A model generated the notes under the pieces. That model searched no databases, had not been told where the DNA came from, and saw only the letters and a list, made by a program, of their open reading frames with translations. The translations under genes and the position numbers were made by a program. From assembly GCA_020446815.1 (NCBI GenBank), contig JAGRDY010000023.1:1-64000 (forward strand): DNA of 64,000 bases. Direction: 5' to 3'. Shown here one piece after another: positions 42,282 to 51,239 of the stretch. This DNA comes from Paracoccaceae bacterium. GTDB taxonomy: Bacteria; Pseudomonadota; Alphaproteobacteria; Rhodobacterales; Rhodobacteraceae. Each line of letters opens with the position of its first letter. Position 1 is the stretch's first letter.

Positions 42282-43379
42282 CTACCTTACCACGAACTCC
42301 GCATGTAACGCACCGGCTGAATTGATGCTCTTGAGGATGTCGATCATATCGCGCGGGCTGACGCCAAGAGCGTTGAGACCAGCGACAACCTCGCTCAGCG
42401 ACGACGCTTCTCCGATCTCTGCCATGCCGATTCCGGGGCTTTCGGCAAGCGTCGCCGTGGTGCGTGGCACGACCACGGTATCACCCCGCGAAAAAGGGCT
42501 GGGCTGCACGGCCAGAGGGCTTTCCTCGATTCGCAGCGTCAGATTGCCCTGACTGACAGCAACGCGGCTGATGCGCACATCCGCCCCCATCACGATCGTG
42601 CCGGAACGTTGATCCACGACGACGCGGGCGCGCCGCTCCGGCTCCACCGTCAGATTTTCGACCCGGCCCAGCGCATGGGCGGGCGACGCCATATGCGTTG
42701 CCTTGATATCGAGAGCCACAGTTCCGGCATCCAGCATCACCGCGGCGGCCCGGCCAAATTCATCATTTATGACCTGTTCGATCCGCCCAGCCGTGGTGAA
42801 ATCAGGGTTACGCAATGCCAGACGGACCGTGTTCAAACCTCTGAAATCAAAGGCAATCTCTCGCTCTACCCGCGCCCCTGCGGGAATTGAACCTGCCGTC
42901 GGAACACCCTGCACGGTACTGGCGGCCTTCCCCGAGACCGAGACCCCCCCGGCAATGATCGTGCCCTGCGCCACTGCATAGATCTCTCCGTCGGCGGCGT
43001 TGAGGGGGGTCATCACCAAAGTTCCGCCCAAAAGGCTCTTGGCGTCACCGATGGCCGAAACGGTCACATCGATCTGCCCGCCTGCACGGGCAAAAGGCGG
43101 CAACGTCGCCGTGACAAAGACCGCCGCCACGTTCTTGGGCCGAAAGGATTCACCGGTGATGTTCACTCCAAGCCGCTCGAGAATGTTAGACATGATCTCT
43201 TCGGTAAAGGGCGCATTGCGGATCCCGTCTCCGGTACCGTTCAGCCCCACCACCAGGCCGTAGCCCACCAGATCGTTGCCGCGCACGCCGTCGAATTCGA
43301 CCAGGTCCTTGATGCGAATCGGCCCCGCGCCCGCAGGGCCGGCGAACAGCAAGATCACGAGTGTCAGCAAAACTCTCAT
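42282..43379 (-). CDS. flgI: Flagellar P-ring protein FlgI
   Basis: The 365-aa precursor has a signal peptide (VLLTLVILLFAGPAGA) and the FlgI motifs RIKDLVEFDGVRGNDLVGYGLVVGLNGTGD, VTATLPPFARAGGQIDVTVSAIGDAKSLLGGTLVMTPL, VVDQRSGTIVMGADVRIS and LNALGVSPRDMIDILKSINSAGALHAEF. It builds the ring around the rod in the peptidoglycan layer. It is last in the flgE-flgK-flgL-flgI operon, overlapping flgL by 4 bp. Confidence 0.95.
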   Translation of the reverse strand: MRVLLTLVILLFAGPAGAGPIRIKDLVEFDGVRGNDLVGYGLVVGLNGTGDGIRNAPFTEEIMSNILERLGVNITGESFRPKNVAAVFVTATLPPFARAGGQIDVTVSAIGDAKSLLGGTLVMTPLNAADGEIYAVAQGTIIAGGVSVSGKAASTVQGVPTAGSIPAGARVEREIAFDFRGLNTVRLALRNPDFTTAGRIEQVINDEFGRAAAVMLDAGTVALDIKATHMASPAHALGRVENLTVEPERRARVVVDQRSGTIVMGADVRISRVAVSQGNLTLRIEESPLAVQPSPFSRGDTVVVPRTTATLAESPGIGMAEIGEASSLSEVVAGLNALGVSPRDMIDILKSINSAGALHAEFVVR

Positions 43380-44392
43380 CTGAGGAAATCCGCAAGTGAC
43401 AGGCGTGACAGGCGCGCGGTAAGCGAATAGAGCGTTTCGAGCTGGGTCTGCACCGCCTCGAGCGCGCTTGCCGTATCGTAGGGGTCGGCCGCGACAATGC
43501 CTGCCCGAGCAACCTCCAGTGCCGATTTTTCGGCGGCGTTGCGGGTGGCTGCAGTGTCTATATGCGCCTCGACCGTGCCGATCCGCGCCCGCAGTGCCGC
43601 CATCTGGCCATTGGCGGCGAACAGGCTTTCACCGGCGCTTGTGGCCAGGGCGGTGCGCTCGGCAGGAAACCCCGATAGCACACCCTCGGCCAGCAGCGCC
43701 CCGAGTGCCAGGCCTTCCAGCATGTCGCGCACGGGTGCGTCTGCCGCCGTGACATCGAGCAAGGCGGAATCGCCTTCGCCAAGCGCAAATGGTGCCAGCG
43801 TACTGGCCGAGCCGCCATAGACCGTATCAAGATATCCCCCCCCGCCGGCCGGCGCGTCAAACCAGGCAGCCACGGCAGCTTGCACCCCGCTGGCCGTCAC
43901 CTGGCCCGCCACTGCAAGGCTGAGCGCGTCGAGGATATCTTGCGATCCGGCGAGCGGTTTTTGATCGGTCGCGGCGCCCGAAAGAAGGTATCGGTCACCA
44001 ACCTGCGTATTCAGCGTCGACACCGCTGCGCGAAATTTCTGGCGCGCATCACTGGCGAGCGTATCGACCAGTGCCGGATCGCTGCTTGTCGCGACACCCA
44101 GCAATCCGGGTGCCAGTTGCGTCGCCATATCCTGGATTACGGCGAAGGACTCCTGCAAGCTGGCGGTGATCTGCGCAGCCTCGGTGGTTGCCGTGTGATA
44201 GGGGGCCAGATTTTGTAACGACCGGTCGATGCCAGCCAATACCTTGAAGTCGCCTGATACCGCCTCGGCGAGGTCGGCTTTGACCCCGCTGGTCAGTTCC
44301 TCGCTCAACTGCTGCAAATGCCGTTGCAACTGCACATTGTGCCGACGCAACTGAAAGCTCTGCGCGATATCGCCGATTGAGATGTAATTCAT
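43376..44392 (-). CDS. flgL: Flagellar hook-filament junction protein FlgL
   Basis: The 338-aa protein is flagellin-like: N-terminal helix MNYISIGDIAQSFQLRRHNVQLQRHLQQLSEELTSG and C-terminal helices ending LETLYSLTARLSRLSLADFL. It starts at MNYISIGD, just 2 bp after the flgK stop. It forms the junction between FlgK and the filament. The frame is open upstream through flgK, but that part is not FlgL-like. Confidence 0.88.
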   Translation of the reverse strand: MNYISIGDIAQSFQLRRHNVQLQRHLQQLSEELTSGVKADLAEAVSGDFKVLAGIDRSLQNLAPYHTATTEAAQITASLQESFAVIQDMATQLAPGLLGVATSSDPALVDTLASDARQKFRAAVSTLNTQVGDRYLLSGAATDQKPLAGSQDILDALSLAVAGQVTASGVQAAVAAWFDAPAGGGGYLDTVYGGSASTLAPFALGEGDSALLDVTAADAPVRDMLEGLALGALLAEGVLSGFPAERTALATSAGESLFAANGQMAALRARIGTVEAHIDTAATRNAAEKSALEVARAGIVAADPYDTASALEAVQTQLETLYSLTARLSRLSLADFLR

Positions 44393-44394
44393 CG

Positions 44395-45849
44395 TCAAAG
44401 CCCGATCAGTTGCTGGATAAGGTCGTCGATGGTCCGGATCACCCTGGCATTGGCTGAATAGGCCTGTTCGATCAAGAGCAGGTTCTGCATTTCGGCATCC
44501 GTGTCGACGCCATCGCGAAGCTGCAATTCGGTCAGGGTTTCCTGGCGCGCAGAGGCAAAGCTCGCGCGGGTATCGGCATCCAGGCGCGACGTTGCGACTT
44601 GCGACAGAACGTCGGCGGCCAGCCCCGCGGCCGAGCGCGCCGCACCGATGAACGTGCCTGAGCCCGGCACCCTTGTCTGCGCCAGCGAATCGCCCAAGGC
44701 CAGTATCAGTGTTGCGTCGCCGACATCGCCCTGCACCGCCGCGCCCAGACCGTCGCGCAAACGCCACAGCGCACCACCCGCGCCCGGGTCGACCCGCGAA
44801 TTGAGCATGATCCGGCCTGCCAGCCCGTTCTCGACCGCCGTGTCCAGTGGCGCGCCGCGATCGGTAAACAGGCCCGGTTGGCCAGAGGCCAGCGTGGGAT
44901 CGACGGCCGGGTTTTCGAATCGCTCGATCAGGTTGCGCGCAAAGGCATCGAGTTGGGTCTGAATGGCAGGAGCGAGGTCGTCGCGAATCGCCAGCGACGC
45001 ACCAAGGCTGCCGCCGCCCATGACACCGCTGTCACCCGACGGCACTGGCGTACCATTGATCGCCAGCCCGAAAAGAGCACCCGACCCCAGCGTCATGTCG
45101 GCGGTGATTACCCCTACTGGGGCAAAGCCGATACGGGCGGGCGTTCCTTCCAGCAAGATTGCGCCGCCGGTAGTGAAAAGGGCGATCTGGTCATGGGCGC
45201 ACGCCACTTCGCGGACCGGCACGATTTCGGCGACCCGGTCGACCAGTTGCTGTCGCTGATCCATCAGCCCTGTCGCGTCGCGCCCGGCGGCACGCTGGGC
45301 GGTTATGGCCGTGTTGAGATCATCGATGCGCTGCAAGGATTGGTTCAGGTCATCAACCTGTCGGGCGATTGTGGAATCGGCATCCATGCGAGATTGCTGA
45401 ACGCTCTTTGTAAGGGTGTTGAGATGCGCGGCAAGGTCTTGCGCCGCATTGACCACATCCTGCAGGCGCGCCGGGCTGTCCGGGCGGCTTGCTGCCTGAA
45501 CCAGCGCGGCCTCGAGCGCCGCGACCCTTCCGGTCAGTGATCCGGCGTCGCCGGGCAGGCCGATCCGGTCTTCTACCTCGGCCAGAAACCCCGAGCGGAG
45601 CCGGGCATTACCGGCATCCCCGTCGGCAAGGCGCCGGTCGTTTAGGATGGCCTGGTCGACCGCCCGGGTCACGCCATCAACCCGAACGCCCGCACCGGCC
45701 CCACCTAGTGACTCGGCCGCGAGGTTCAACTCGCGCCGCGCGTAGCCCGCGGTCAACGCATTGGCGACATTTGATGACACGACCTCGGCCGAGCGGGCCG
45801 AAGCGGTCAGCCCGCTCAGGGCATTGTTGAAAGAGGTCGTCAGGCCCAT
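44395..45849 (-). CDS. flgK: Flagellar hook-associated protein FlgK
   Basis: The 484-aa protein has the N-terminal rod/hook helix MGLTTSFNNALSGLTASARSAEVVSSNVANALTAGYARREL and the C-terminal helix DAEMQNLLLIEQAYSANARVIRTIDDLIQQLIGL. FlgK joins hook and filament. GGAGG precedes the ATG. It follows flgE with about 50 bp between and is followed immediately by flgL. Confidence 0.93.
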   Translation of the reverse strand: MGLTTSFNNALSGLTASARSAEVVSSNVANALTAGYARRELNLAAESLGGAGAGVRVDGVTRAVDQAILNDRRLADGDAGNARLRSGFLAEVEDRIGLPGDAGSLTGRVAALEAALVQAASRPDSPARLQDVVNAAQDLAAHLNTLTKSVQQSRMDADSTIARQVDDLNQSLQRIDDLNTAITAQRAAGRDATGLMDQRQQLVDRVAEIVPVREVACAHDQIALFTTGGAILLEGTPARIGFAPVGVITADMTLGSGALFGLAINGTPVPSGDSGVMGGGSLGASLAIRDDLAPAIQTQLDAFARNLIERFENPAVDPTLASGQPGLFTDRGAPLDTAVENGLAGRIMLNSRVDPGAGGALWRLRDGLGAAVQGDVGDATLILALGDSLAQTRVPGSGTFIGAARSAAGLAADVLSQVATSRLDADTRASFASARQETLTELQLRDGVDTDAEMQNLLLIEQAYSANARVIRTIDDLIQQLIGL

Positions 45850-45901
45850 GTTTCAGCCTCCGTTGCGGCCCCACCCGCCCCCGGATCAGCGTCTTGCGAT
45901 A

Positions 45902-47206
45902 TCAACGTTTGATGTTCGTGGTCTCCTGTAACATCTCGTCGACGGTCTGAATGACCTTGGCGTTGGATGAATAGGCCCTTTGGGTCTGAATCAACGCGGT
46001 CAGTTCGGCGGCGACATCGGTGGCCGAGCCTTCGCGGGCATACCCCACGACCGCCCCTGTCGGGCCTTCACCGGCATTCCACAAGAAGAACGACCCGGAA
46101 TCCGGCGATACCTGAAAGGTCTGGTTGTTGAGCGCGATCAGCCCGTTCGGGTTTGGCACATCAACCACCGGTATCTGGTAGATCCGCCTGGTAAATCCGG
46201 TATCGTAAGTCGCTGTGACATATCCGTTGTCATCCACTTCGACGGTGGTCAGGTTGCCCACCGGCGATCCGTCCTTGGTGATGGAGGTTGGCGCGAAGCT
46301 GTCCGAGAGTTGCGTGAGCCCGTTCGGGTCGCCCAGCCGCCCGATGGTCATGGTGATCGGCCCGCCCGCCACATTCAGCGCCAGGGTTCCTGTCGCCGGA
46401 TCATAGGGCCCTCCGGACAGTGTCGTCACCGAGGCGAGCGATCCGCCATTGGCCCGCGTATTGTCAAAAACCAGAGTATATTGGCCAATGAGCGCCCCTG
46501 CCTGTGCCGAATCGCGGACATCCATCGTCCAGGTGTTGGATGCCCCGGTAGCCGGAACCGTCGGTGTGAAGGTGATGTCGAGCGTGTCCGACGTTCCGAG
46601 ATTGCCGAAATATTCGACCGAGAGCGGCAAGACATCCCCCGAAGCGCCGGCCTCTGTCGCGGTTGCGGGAAGGTTGACACCAAGATTCATCGAGGTGGTC
46701 GGATCACCCGCTGTCTGATTGGCGTTGATCACCACCGGTTGCAGCCCCGCGATCGTGTCGCGCGGCAGCACCGGAATACTGCCATCGGCGTTTGCCGGCC
46801 ATCCCAGAAGCACCAGACCGGATTCGGTGCGCAAGATACCGTCGGCATCGGCCCGAAACGCCCCCGTGGTGGTCATCATCAGAGGCTGCGTACCGGCAGC
46901 GCCCAGCGATACCGCCGTTGTCACCGGCAACATGCCGCGCCCCGACACCGCCAGATCCAGCGCGTTCGATGTGGCCACCAGCGCCCCATGCTCATCGATC
47001 AGGCGCGTGGTTGCCGCCCGTACACCGCCCGCCGAGTAGGTGCCCGCGCCGCGCGCCTGATTGATGACGAAATTTTCGAAATCGGCCGAAGCGCGTTTGT
47101 ATCCGTATGTCCCTGAATTGGCGATGTTGTCGGAAATGGTCGCGAGCCGGGTGGCGTTGGCGCTCAGACCCGCGACCCCGGCGTTGAGCGAGGATGAAAT
47201 GGACAT
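45902..47206 (-). CDS. flgE: Flagellar hook protein FlgE
   Basis: The 434-aa protein has the N-terminal SISSSLNAGVAGLSANATRLATISDNIANSGTYGYKRASADF and the C-terminal GSATDVAAELTALIQTQRAYSSNAKVIQTVDEMLQETTNIKR of hook proteins, with a large variable middle. The start is at MSISSSLN. It is the first gene of its operon and a CtrA box lies about 60 bp upstream. The hook cap gene flgD is not next to it. Confidence 0.93.
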   Translation of the reverse strand: MSISSSLNAGVAGLSANATRLATISDNIANSGTYGYKRASADFENFVINQARGAGTYSAGGVRAATTRLIDEHGALVATSNALDLAVSGRGMLPVTTAVSLGAAGTQPLMMTTTGAFRADADGILRTESGLVLLGWPANADGSIPVLPRDTIAGLQPVVINANQTAGDPTTSMNLGVNLPATATEAGASGDVLPLSVEYFGNLGTSDTLDITFTPTVPATGASNTWTMDVRDSAQAGALIGQYTLVFDNTRANGGSLASVTTLSGGPYDPATGTLALNVAGGPITMTIGRLGDPNGLTQLSDSFAPTSITKDGSPVGNLTTVEVDDNGYVTATYDTGFTRRIYQIPVVDVPNPNGLIALNNQTFQVSPDSGSFFLWNAGEGPTGAVVGYAREGSATDVAAELTALIQTQRAYSSNAKVIQTVDEMLQETTNIKR

Positions 47207-47264
47207 GGATTGCCGCCTTTCTGCTGCTTCGTCCGTAACTGGGCGAACCATGCAGCGCGGTGGC

Positions 47265-47279
47265 TTAACATCCGCCTAA
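47265..47279 (-). promoter_or_regulatory. CtrA box upstream of flgE
   Basis: TTAACATCCGCCTAA reads TTAG-N7-TTAA on the minus strand, one mismatch from the CtrA consensus. It lies 58 bp before the flgE start and faces the flgE-flgK-flgL-flgI operon. Confidence 0.6.
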
Positions 47280-47321
47280 CGGATAAAATCCCGCGGAGTT
47301 TTCAAGCGCCAGCCGCGGCAA

Positions 47322-48875
47322 TCAATACCATTCATCAGGCAACTCGGCCTTGCGACGGGCGACAAATTCCTGCAAGCTGGCCGCGACCTGCGGCGCGATC
47401 GGCGGGGCCACATACCCCGCCAGCATCTCTTTCCAGCGGTCATTCGCCCGCTCCACCACCGTAGGTCGGCCTCGCTCCACCCAGGTTTCATAGGGTCCGG
47501 CATCGGCAATGTCGGGTATGAAATTGGCACTGGCGAAATGCTGGATCGTATGGGCGGTCGACAGAAAATTGACCCCCGGCCCGGCCTCGCGGTAGGACGC
47601 GCGTGTCAACGTATCCTCGTTCACCGCCATCCCGGTCACCATCCGCAGCATCGCACCGGAGGCATCCAGATCCATGGCGAATTTCTCGTACCCCATGGTC
47701 AGCCCGCCTTCGAGCCAGCCCGCCGCGTGCCAGACCTGATTCGCCCCGGACAGGATGGTCGCCCACATCGCCGAAGTGCTGTCGGCCATCGCCTGCCCGT
47801 CGGCCGAATTCGCCGCCGTGATCTGCCCGCCGCCTGACCGTACCGGCACCGCCAGCCGCCGCGCCAGCTGCGCCAGCGCCATCGTCACCAGATTGGCCTC
47901 GGGGGAGCCAAAGCTGAGCGCGCCGGACCTGAGATTCATGGTGTTGTGGAAACTTCCGTAAACCACTGGGCACCCGGGGCGCACAAGCTGCACCAGCGCG
48001 ATGCCCGCCATCGCTTCGGCATGGGTCTGGGCGGCGACGGCAGCGGGCGTTACCGGCCCCATCGCACCCGAAAAGATCGCCGGAGACAGACAGACGCATT
48101 GATTGGCGGCCGCATAGGCCCGCAATGCGCCGGTCATCGTTTCATCATAGACCAATGGCGAATTGACATTGATGTTGGCCTGCATAACCGCATGGCTTTG
48201 CATGAATTCTCGCCCGAAAACCAGCCGCGCCATGGCGATCGAATCCTCGGCCCGTGACAATGACGTGACGCCGCCCATGAAGGGTTTGGCCGACAGTGTC
48301 AGATGCGCCAGCATCATATCCAGATGGCGTTTGTTGACCGGAATGTCGGTTGGCTCGCATACTGTGCCGCCGGAATGATGCAGCCAGGGCGATACCCAGG
48401 CCAGCCGGACGAAATTGCGAAAATCTTCGATTGTCGCATAGCGGCGCCCGCGATCCAGATCGGTGACAAAGGGCGACCCGTAACCCGGCATCAGTACCAG
48501 ATGATCGCCGCCCAATATCACCGAACAGGCAGGGTCGCGTGCATGAAGCGTAAAGCTTGCCGGTGCGGTCGCACAAAGCGCGCGCGCCTGGCCAGGCCTG
48601 AAGCGCACGCGCTCGCCCTCGATTTCACAGCCTGCCTCGGCAAACAGGCGCAGCGCTTCGCCGTCACCGCGAAAATCGATCCCGATTTCGCTCAATATCC
48701 AGTCGGCCTGCGCCTCCAACTCGGCCAGGTCCGATTCGTCCAGCAACTCATAGGCGGGAATGCGGCGCCGAAACGGCCCTGTCCGCGCGATCGATCCCTG
48801 CCGCGCTGCGCGGCCGGCACGGCCGCCGCCGCGGCGGGCAGGTGAAACGGGTTGCACTGCCCCTGATTCAGACAT
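47322..48875 (-). CDS. Trimethylamine methyltransferase family protein (MttB-like, no pyrrolysine)
   Basis: The 517-aa protein belongs to the MttB superfamily: HSGGTVCEPTDIPVNKRHLDM, VTSLSRAEDSIAMARLVFG, VYGSFHNTMNLRSGALSFGSPEANLVTMALAQLARR and SGGGQITAANSADGQAMADS. The frame has no internal UAG, so it is one of the non-pyrrolysine members, some of which demethylate glycine betaine or other quaternary amines to a corrinoid protein. No corrinoid protein gene is adjacent. The basic N-terminal about 35 residues are unusual. It faces a LysR regulator. Confidence 0.85.
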   Translation of the reverse strand: MSESGAVQPVSPARRGGGRAGRAARQGSIARTGPFRRRIPAYELLDESDLAELEAQADWILSEIGIDFRGDGEALRLFAEAGCEIEGERVRFRPGQARALCATAPASFTLHARDPACSVILGGDHLVLMPGYGSPFVTDLDRGRRYATIEDFRNFVRLAWVSPWLHHSGGTVCEPTDIPVNKRHLDMMLAHLTLSAKPFMGGVTSLSRAEDSIAMARLVFGREFMQSHAVMQANINVNSPLVYDETMTGALRAYAAANQCVCLSPAIFSGAMGPVTPAAVAAQTHAEAMAGIALVQLVRPGCPVVYGSFHNTMNLRSGALSFGSPEANLVTMALAQLARRLAVPVRSGGGQITAANSADGQAMADSTSAMWATILSGANQVWHAAGWLEGGLTMGYEKFAMDLDASGAMLRMVTGMAVNEDTLTRASYREAGPGVNFLSTAHTIQHFASANFIPDIADAGPYETWVERGRPTVVERANDRWKEMLAGYVAPPIAPQVAASLQEFVARRKAELPDEWY

Positions 48876-48958
48876 TTTCACTCCCAGCGCGCGCTACAAG
48901 ACAGGCCTGTATCGCCACATATAATGCCCGGATCATGCCGCCGGAAAAGTCAAAAGAA

Positions 48959-48975
48959 TTGATCGAATCGTTCAA
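48959..48975. promoter_or_regulatory. Dyad in the mttB-like/lysR intergenic region
   Basis: TTGA-N9-TCAA (TTGATCGAATCGTTCAA) lies 18 bp before the LysR start in the 118-bp divergent region. It is a plausible operator for the LysR-type protein, although it is not an exact T-N11-A site. Confidence 0.3.
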
Positions 48976-48993
48976 ATATTTTAAGCGATAGCC

Positions 48994-49875
48994 ATGCGCT
49001 TTCCTCATTTCGACAGCCTACGAATCTTTTCGGAAGTAGCCAGATTTGGCAGTTTCGCGGCTGCTGCAAACCACTTGGACCTCACCAAGGGTGCGCTCAG
49101 CTATCAAATTCGCATTCTGGAGCAAGCTCTTGGGTTTGAAGTTTTTGATCGTTATCCGCGTGGTGTCGAATTGACGCTCAAAGGCCGGGAACTCGCATTG
49201 ACGCTGCAGACCGCCTTCGGCGCCGTCGAATCGCGGATCGACGCGCTGCGCGACCCGGCCGAGCGGCCGATAACCGTCGGCACAACCACCTATTTCGCTT
49301 CCCGCTGGCTGTCGGCGCGCTTGATGCGGTTCATGCGCGCGCATCCCGAAATCCGTCTGCGCATTCAGCCTCTGATCGACTTTTCGTCGCTGGCGGCCGA
49401 GGGTATCGACGTCGCCATACGCTGGGGCCGGGGCAAATGGGCCGGCCAGCCGTCGCGGCTGCTTTTTCGCTGCCCCGCTTTCGCTACCGGCGCGGCCGAT
49501 GCCCTGGAGCTGGTCGAAACGAAAGGTCTGCAATCAGCGCTCGCCAGCCTGACACTGCTTTCGGACAGCCGGGGAAGCGAGGCCTGGGCCGTTTGGCACC
49601 GCGTGGCGGGGCTGCGTTTCCACGACAAGACGGACACCCTGATCATCCCCGATCCCAACGTTCGGGTTCAGGCTGTGATCGATGGGCAGGGCGTGGCGCT
49701 CAACGACAGCCTTGTCGCCCAGGAACTCCGCGACAGAAAACTCACGCGCCTTTCTCCCCATGGGCTCGACGACTATGGCTATCATCTGATCCACGAGACA
49801 AACGCCACGGACAACGGCAATGTGCAATGTTTCATCGACTGGATCCTTGACGAGGCTGCTGCAGATAGGCCCTGA
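48994..49875 (+). CDS. LysR-family transcriptional regulator (GcvA-like)
   Basis: The 293-aa protein has the N-terminal winged helix (FDSLRIFSEVARFGSFAAAANHLDLTKGALSYQIRILEQALGFEVFDRYPRGVELT). Its effector domain is of the GcvA type (VGTTTYFASRWLSARLMRFMRAHPEIRLRI, GIDVAIRWGRGKW). It is divergent from the MttB-like gene and probably controls it, as is common for LysR pairs. The effector is unknown. Confidence 0.88.
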   Translation: MRFPHFDSLRIFSEVARFGSFAAAANHLDLTKGALSYQIRILEQALGFEVFDRYPRGVELTLKGRELALTLQTAFGAVESRIDALRDPAERPITVGTTTYFASRWLSARLMRFMRAHPEIRLRIQPLIDFSSLAAEGIDVAIRWGRGKWAGQPSRLLFRCPAFATGAADALELVETKGLQSALASLTLLSDSRGSEAWAVWHRVAGLRFHDKTDTLIIPDPNVRVQAVIDGQGVALNDSLVAQELRDRKLTRLSPHGLDDYGYHLIHETNATDNGNVQCFIDWILDEAAADRP

Positions 49876-49902
49876 CGTCGCAGCGCCCCGCGGATGTCGC
49901 GT

Positions 49903-50754
49903 CTAGCGCCCCTTGCGCAGCAAGATGATTTCCAACCGGTTGTTGCGCAGCGCCATCGGGTTGCGCAGGATCGGTTGGCGATCGGCATATCCCGTCACGC
50001 GCTGGATACGCGCGCCCGCAAACCCTTCGTGTTCCAGCAAAACCCTCATCCGCATCGCCCGTGCCGTCGACAAATCCCACACCGGGTTTACCCGCAGCAC
50101 CTCGGGCTGTGCCCTGATATGGCCATTCACCGCAACGCTGTTGTCAACCAATCCGAAAACCCGCGCCAGCATCCTGGCAAGCTCGATCGTCACCGGGGCA
50201 GGTTCTTCGGTTCGCTTCAGAAAGAGCGGTTCACCTTCCAGATCGAACAGATCCACAATAAGCCCTTCATCCGTCACCCGCGTGACGATATGCCGGGCGG
50301 CTTGGTCGCTGAACATGCTTTCGCCACCGATCCCCATCAAGGCCTGTTCGATCTTTCTGGCCTCTTCGGTGAATCTTGCGTCTTCCATGGCTTCTTCGCT
50401 GCTATCCGTACCTGTCTGTCCCAGTGCCTGATGCTCGTCACTCGGCTTCTGGCTTGATGCACCGGTGCCATTCTGGGCGATCTGATCCTCGGAAAAGACG
50501 GAATCCCCGCCAAACGATCCGTCACCGCCGCCGGAAATTCGGCTTAGCGGGATGGTCGGACTGAAATAATCCGCAATGCCCTTGCGTTGCTTTTCCGTTG
50601 TCGCGTTCAGCAGCCACATCAGCATGAAGAAGGCCATCATCGCCGTCACAAAATCGGCATAGGCCACTTTCCACGCCCCCCCGTGGTGGCCACCGCCCGC
50701 GATGACCTTCTTCCGCTTGATGATGATCGGCTGCGCAGAGTTTTGCGCACTCAT
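49903..50754 (-). CDS. motB: Flagellar motor stator protein MotB
   Basis: The 283-aa protein has one membrane helix with the channel Asp in WKVAYADFVTAMMAFFMLMWLLNAT, a plug region (KQRKGIADYFSPTIPL) and a C-terminal OmpA-like peptidoglycan-binding domain (VNGHIRAQPEV, ARAMRMRVLLEHEGF, NPMALRNNRLEIILL). The start at MSAQNSAQP has GGTGGG upstream. It anchors the MotA/B stator to the cell wall. A CtrA box lies about 50 bp upstream. Confidence 0.93.
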   Translation of the reverse strand: MSAQNSAQPIIIKRKKVIAGGGHHGGAWKVAYADFVTAMMAFFMLMWLLNATTEKQRKGIADYFSPTIPLSRISGGGDGSFGGDSVFSEDQIAQNGTGASSQKPSDEHQALGQTGTDSSEEAMEDARFTEEARKIEQALMGIGGESMFSDQAARHIVTRVTDEGLIVDLFDLEGEPLFLKRTEEPAPVTIELARMLARVFGLVDNSVAVNGHIRAQPEVLRVNPVWDLSTARAMRMRVLLEHEGFAGARIQRVTGYADRQPILRNPMALRNNRLEIILLRKGR

Positions 50755-50801
50755 CCCACCAACCTTATTTTTCACCCAAGCAGAAGATTAGCAGCCCGGC
50801 T

Positions 50802-50816
50802 TTAATGCTCTCCTAA
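50802..50816 (-). promoter_or_regulatory. CtrA box upstream of motB
   Basis: TTAATGCTCTCCTAA reads TTAG-N7-TTAA on the minus strand, the same form as the flgE site. It lies 47 bp before the motB start. Confidence 0.55.
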
Positions 50817-51239
50817 CAGGGGTCGCATTTGTGCCTGGCCCGATGATCCGAAGTTGGGCCGCGGGCCTGCAAGAAGGCCTCAACAACGGGAAATGTATTT
50901 TGAATCACAGACGTAAAACCCAGGTCTCTAGGGCTTCAGGTAATGCCCCCCCGCGTTACGGCCAATCATGATCGCCGGGTTGAAATGAAACCCATCATCT
51001 GGCCCGAATCTGCCGATATGCGGTGCGCCAGACCTGAAAGAGTGGCGGAAGAGACATCAAGGACCACGGCCCGAGAAACATCGCCGGCCGGACACGCGAA
51101 AACGCCACCCGTCTCCTGCTCCGCTGCCCAGCTCATAATGGATGGATTCTTCGGCCGCGTACCGCTTTCCTAGCAAATCAGCCTGAACGCTACGTGCGGC
51201 ACATCAAAGAAGCCACGCGATTCGGGCCTTCCAATGGGC
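50817..51239. other. Intergenic stretch between motB and the anti-sigma-like pair
   Basis: About 420 bp without a supported gene. A 76-codon plus-strand frame (50943-51173) has no ribosome site and an odd composition. I see no RNA gene or strong terminator. Confidence 0.4.

Noticed and set aside
50943..51173. 76-codon plus-strand frame between motB and the anti-sigma pair
   Set aside because: No ribosome binding site, no hydrophobic or domain pattern, and an amino-acid make-up unlike its neighbours.
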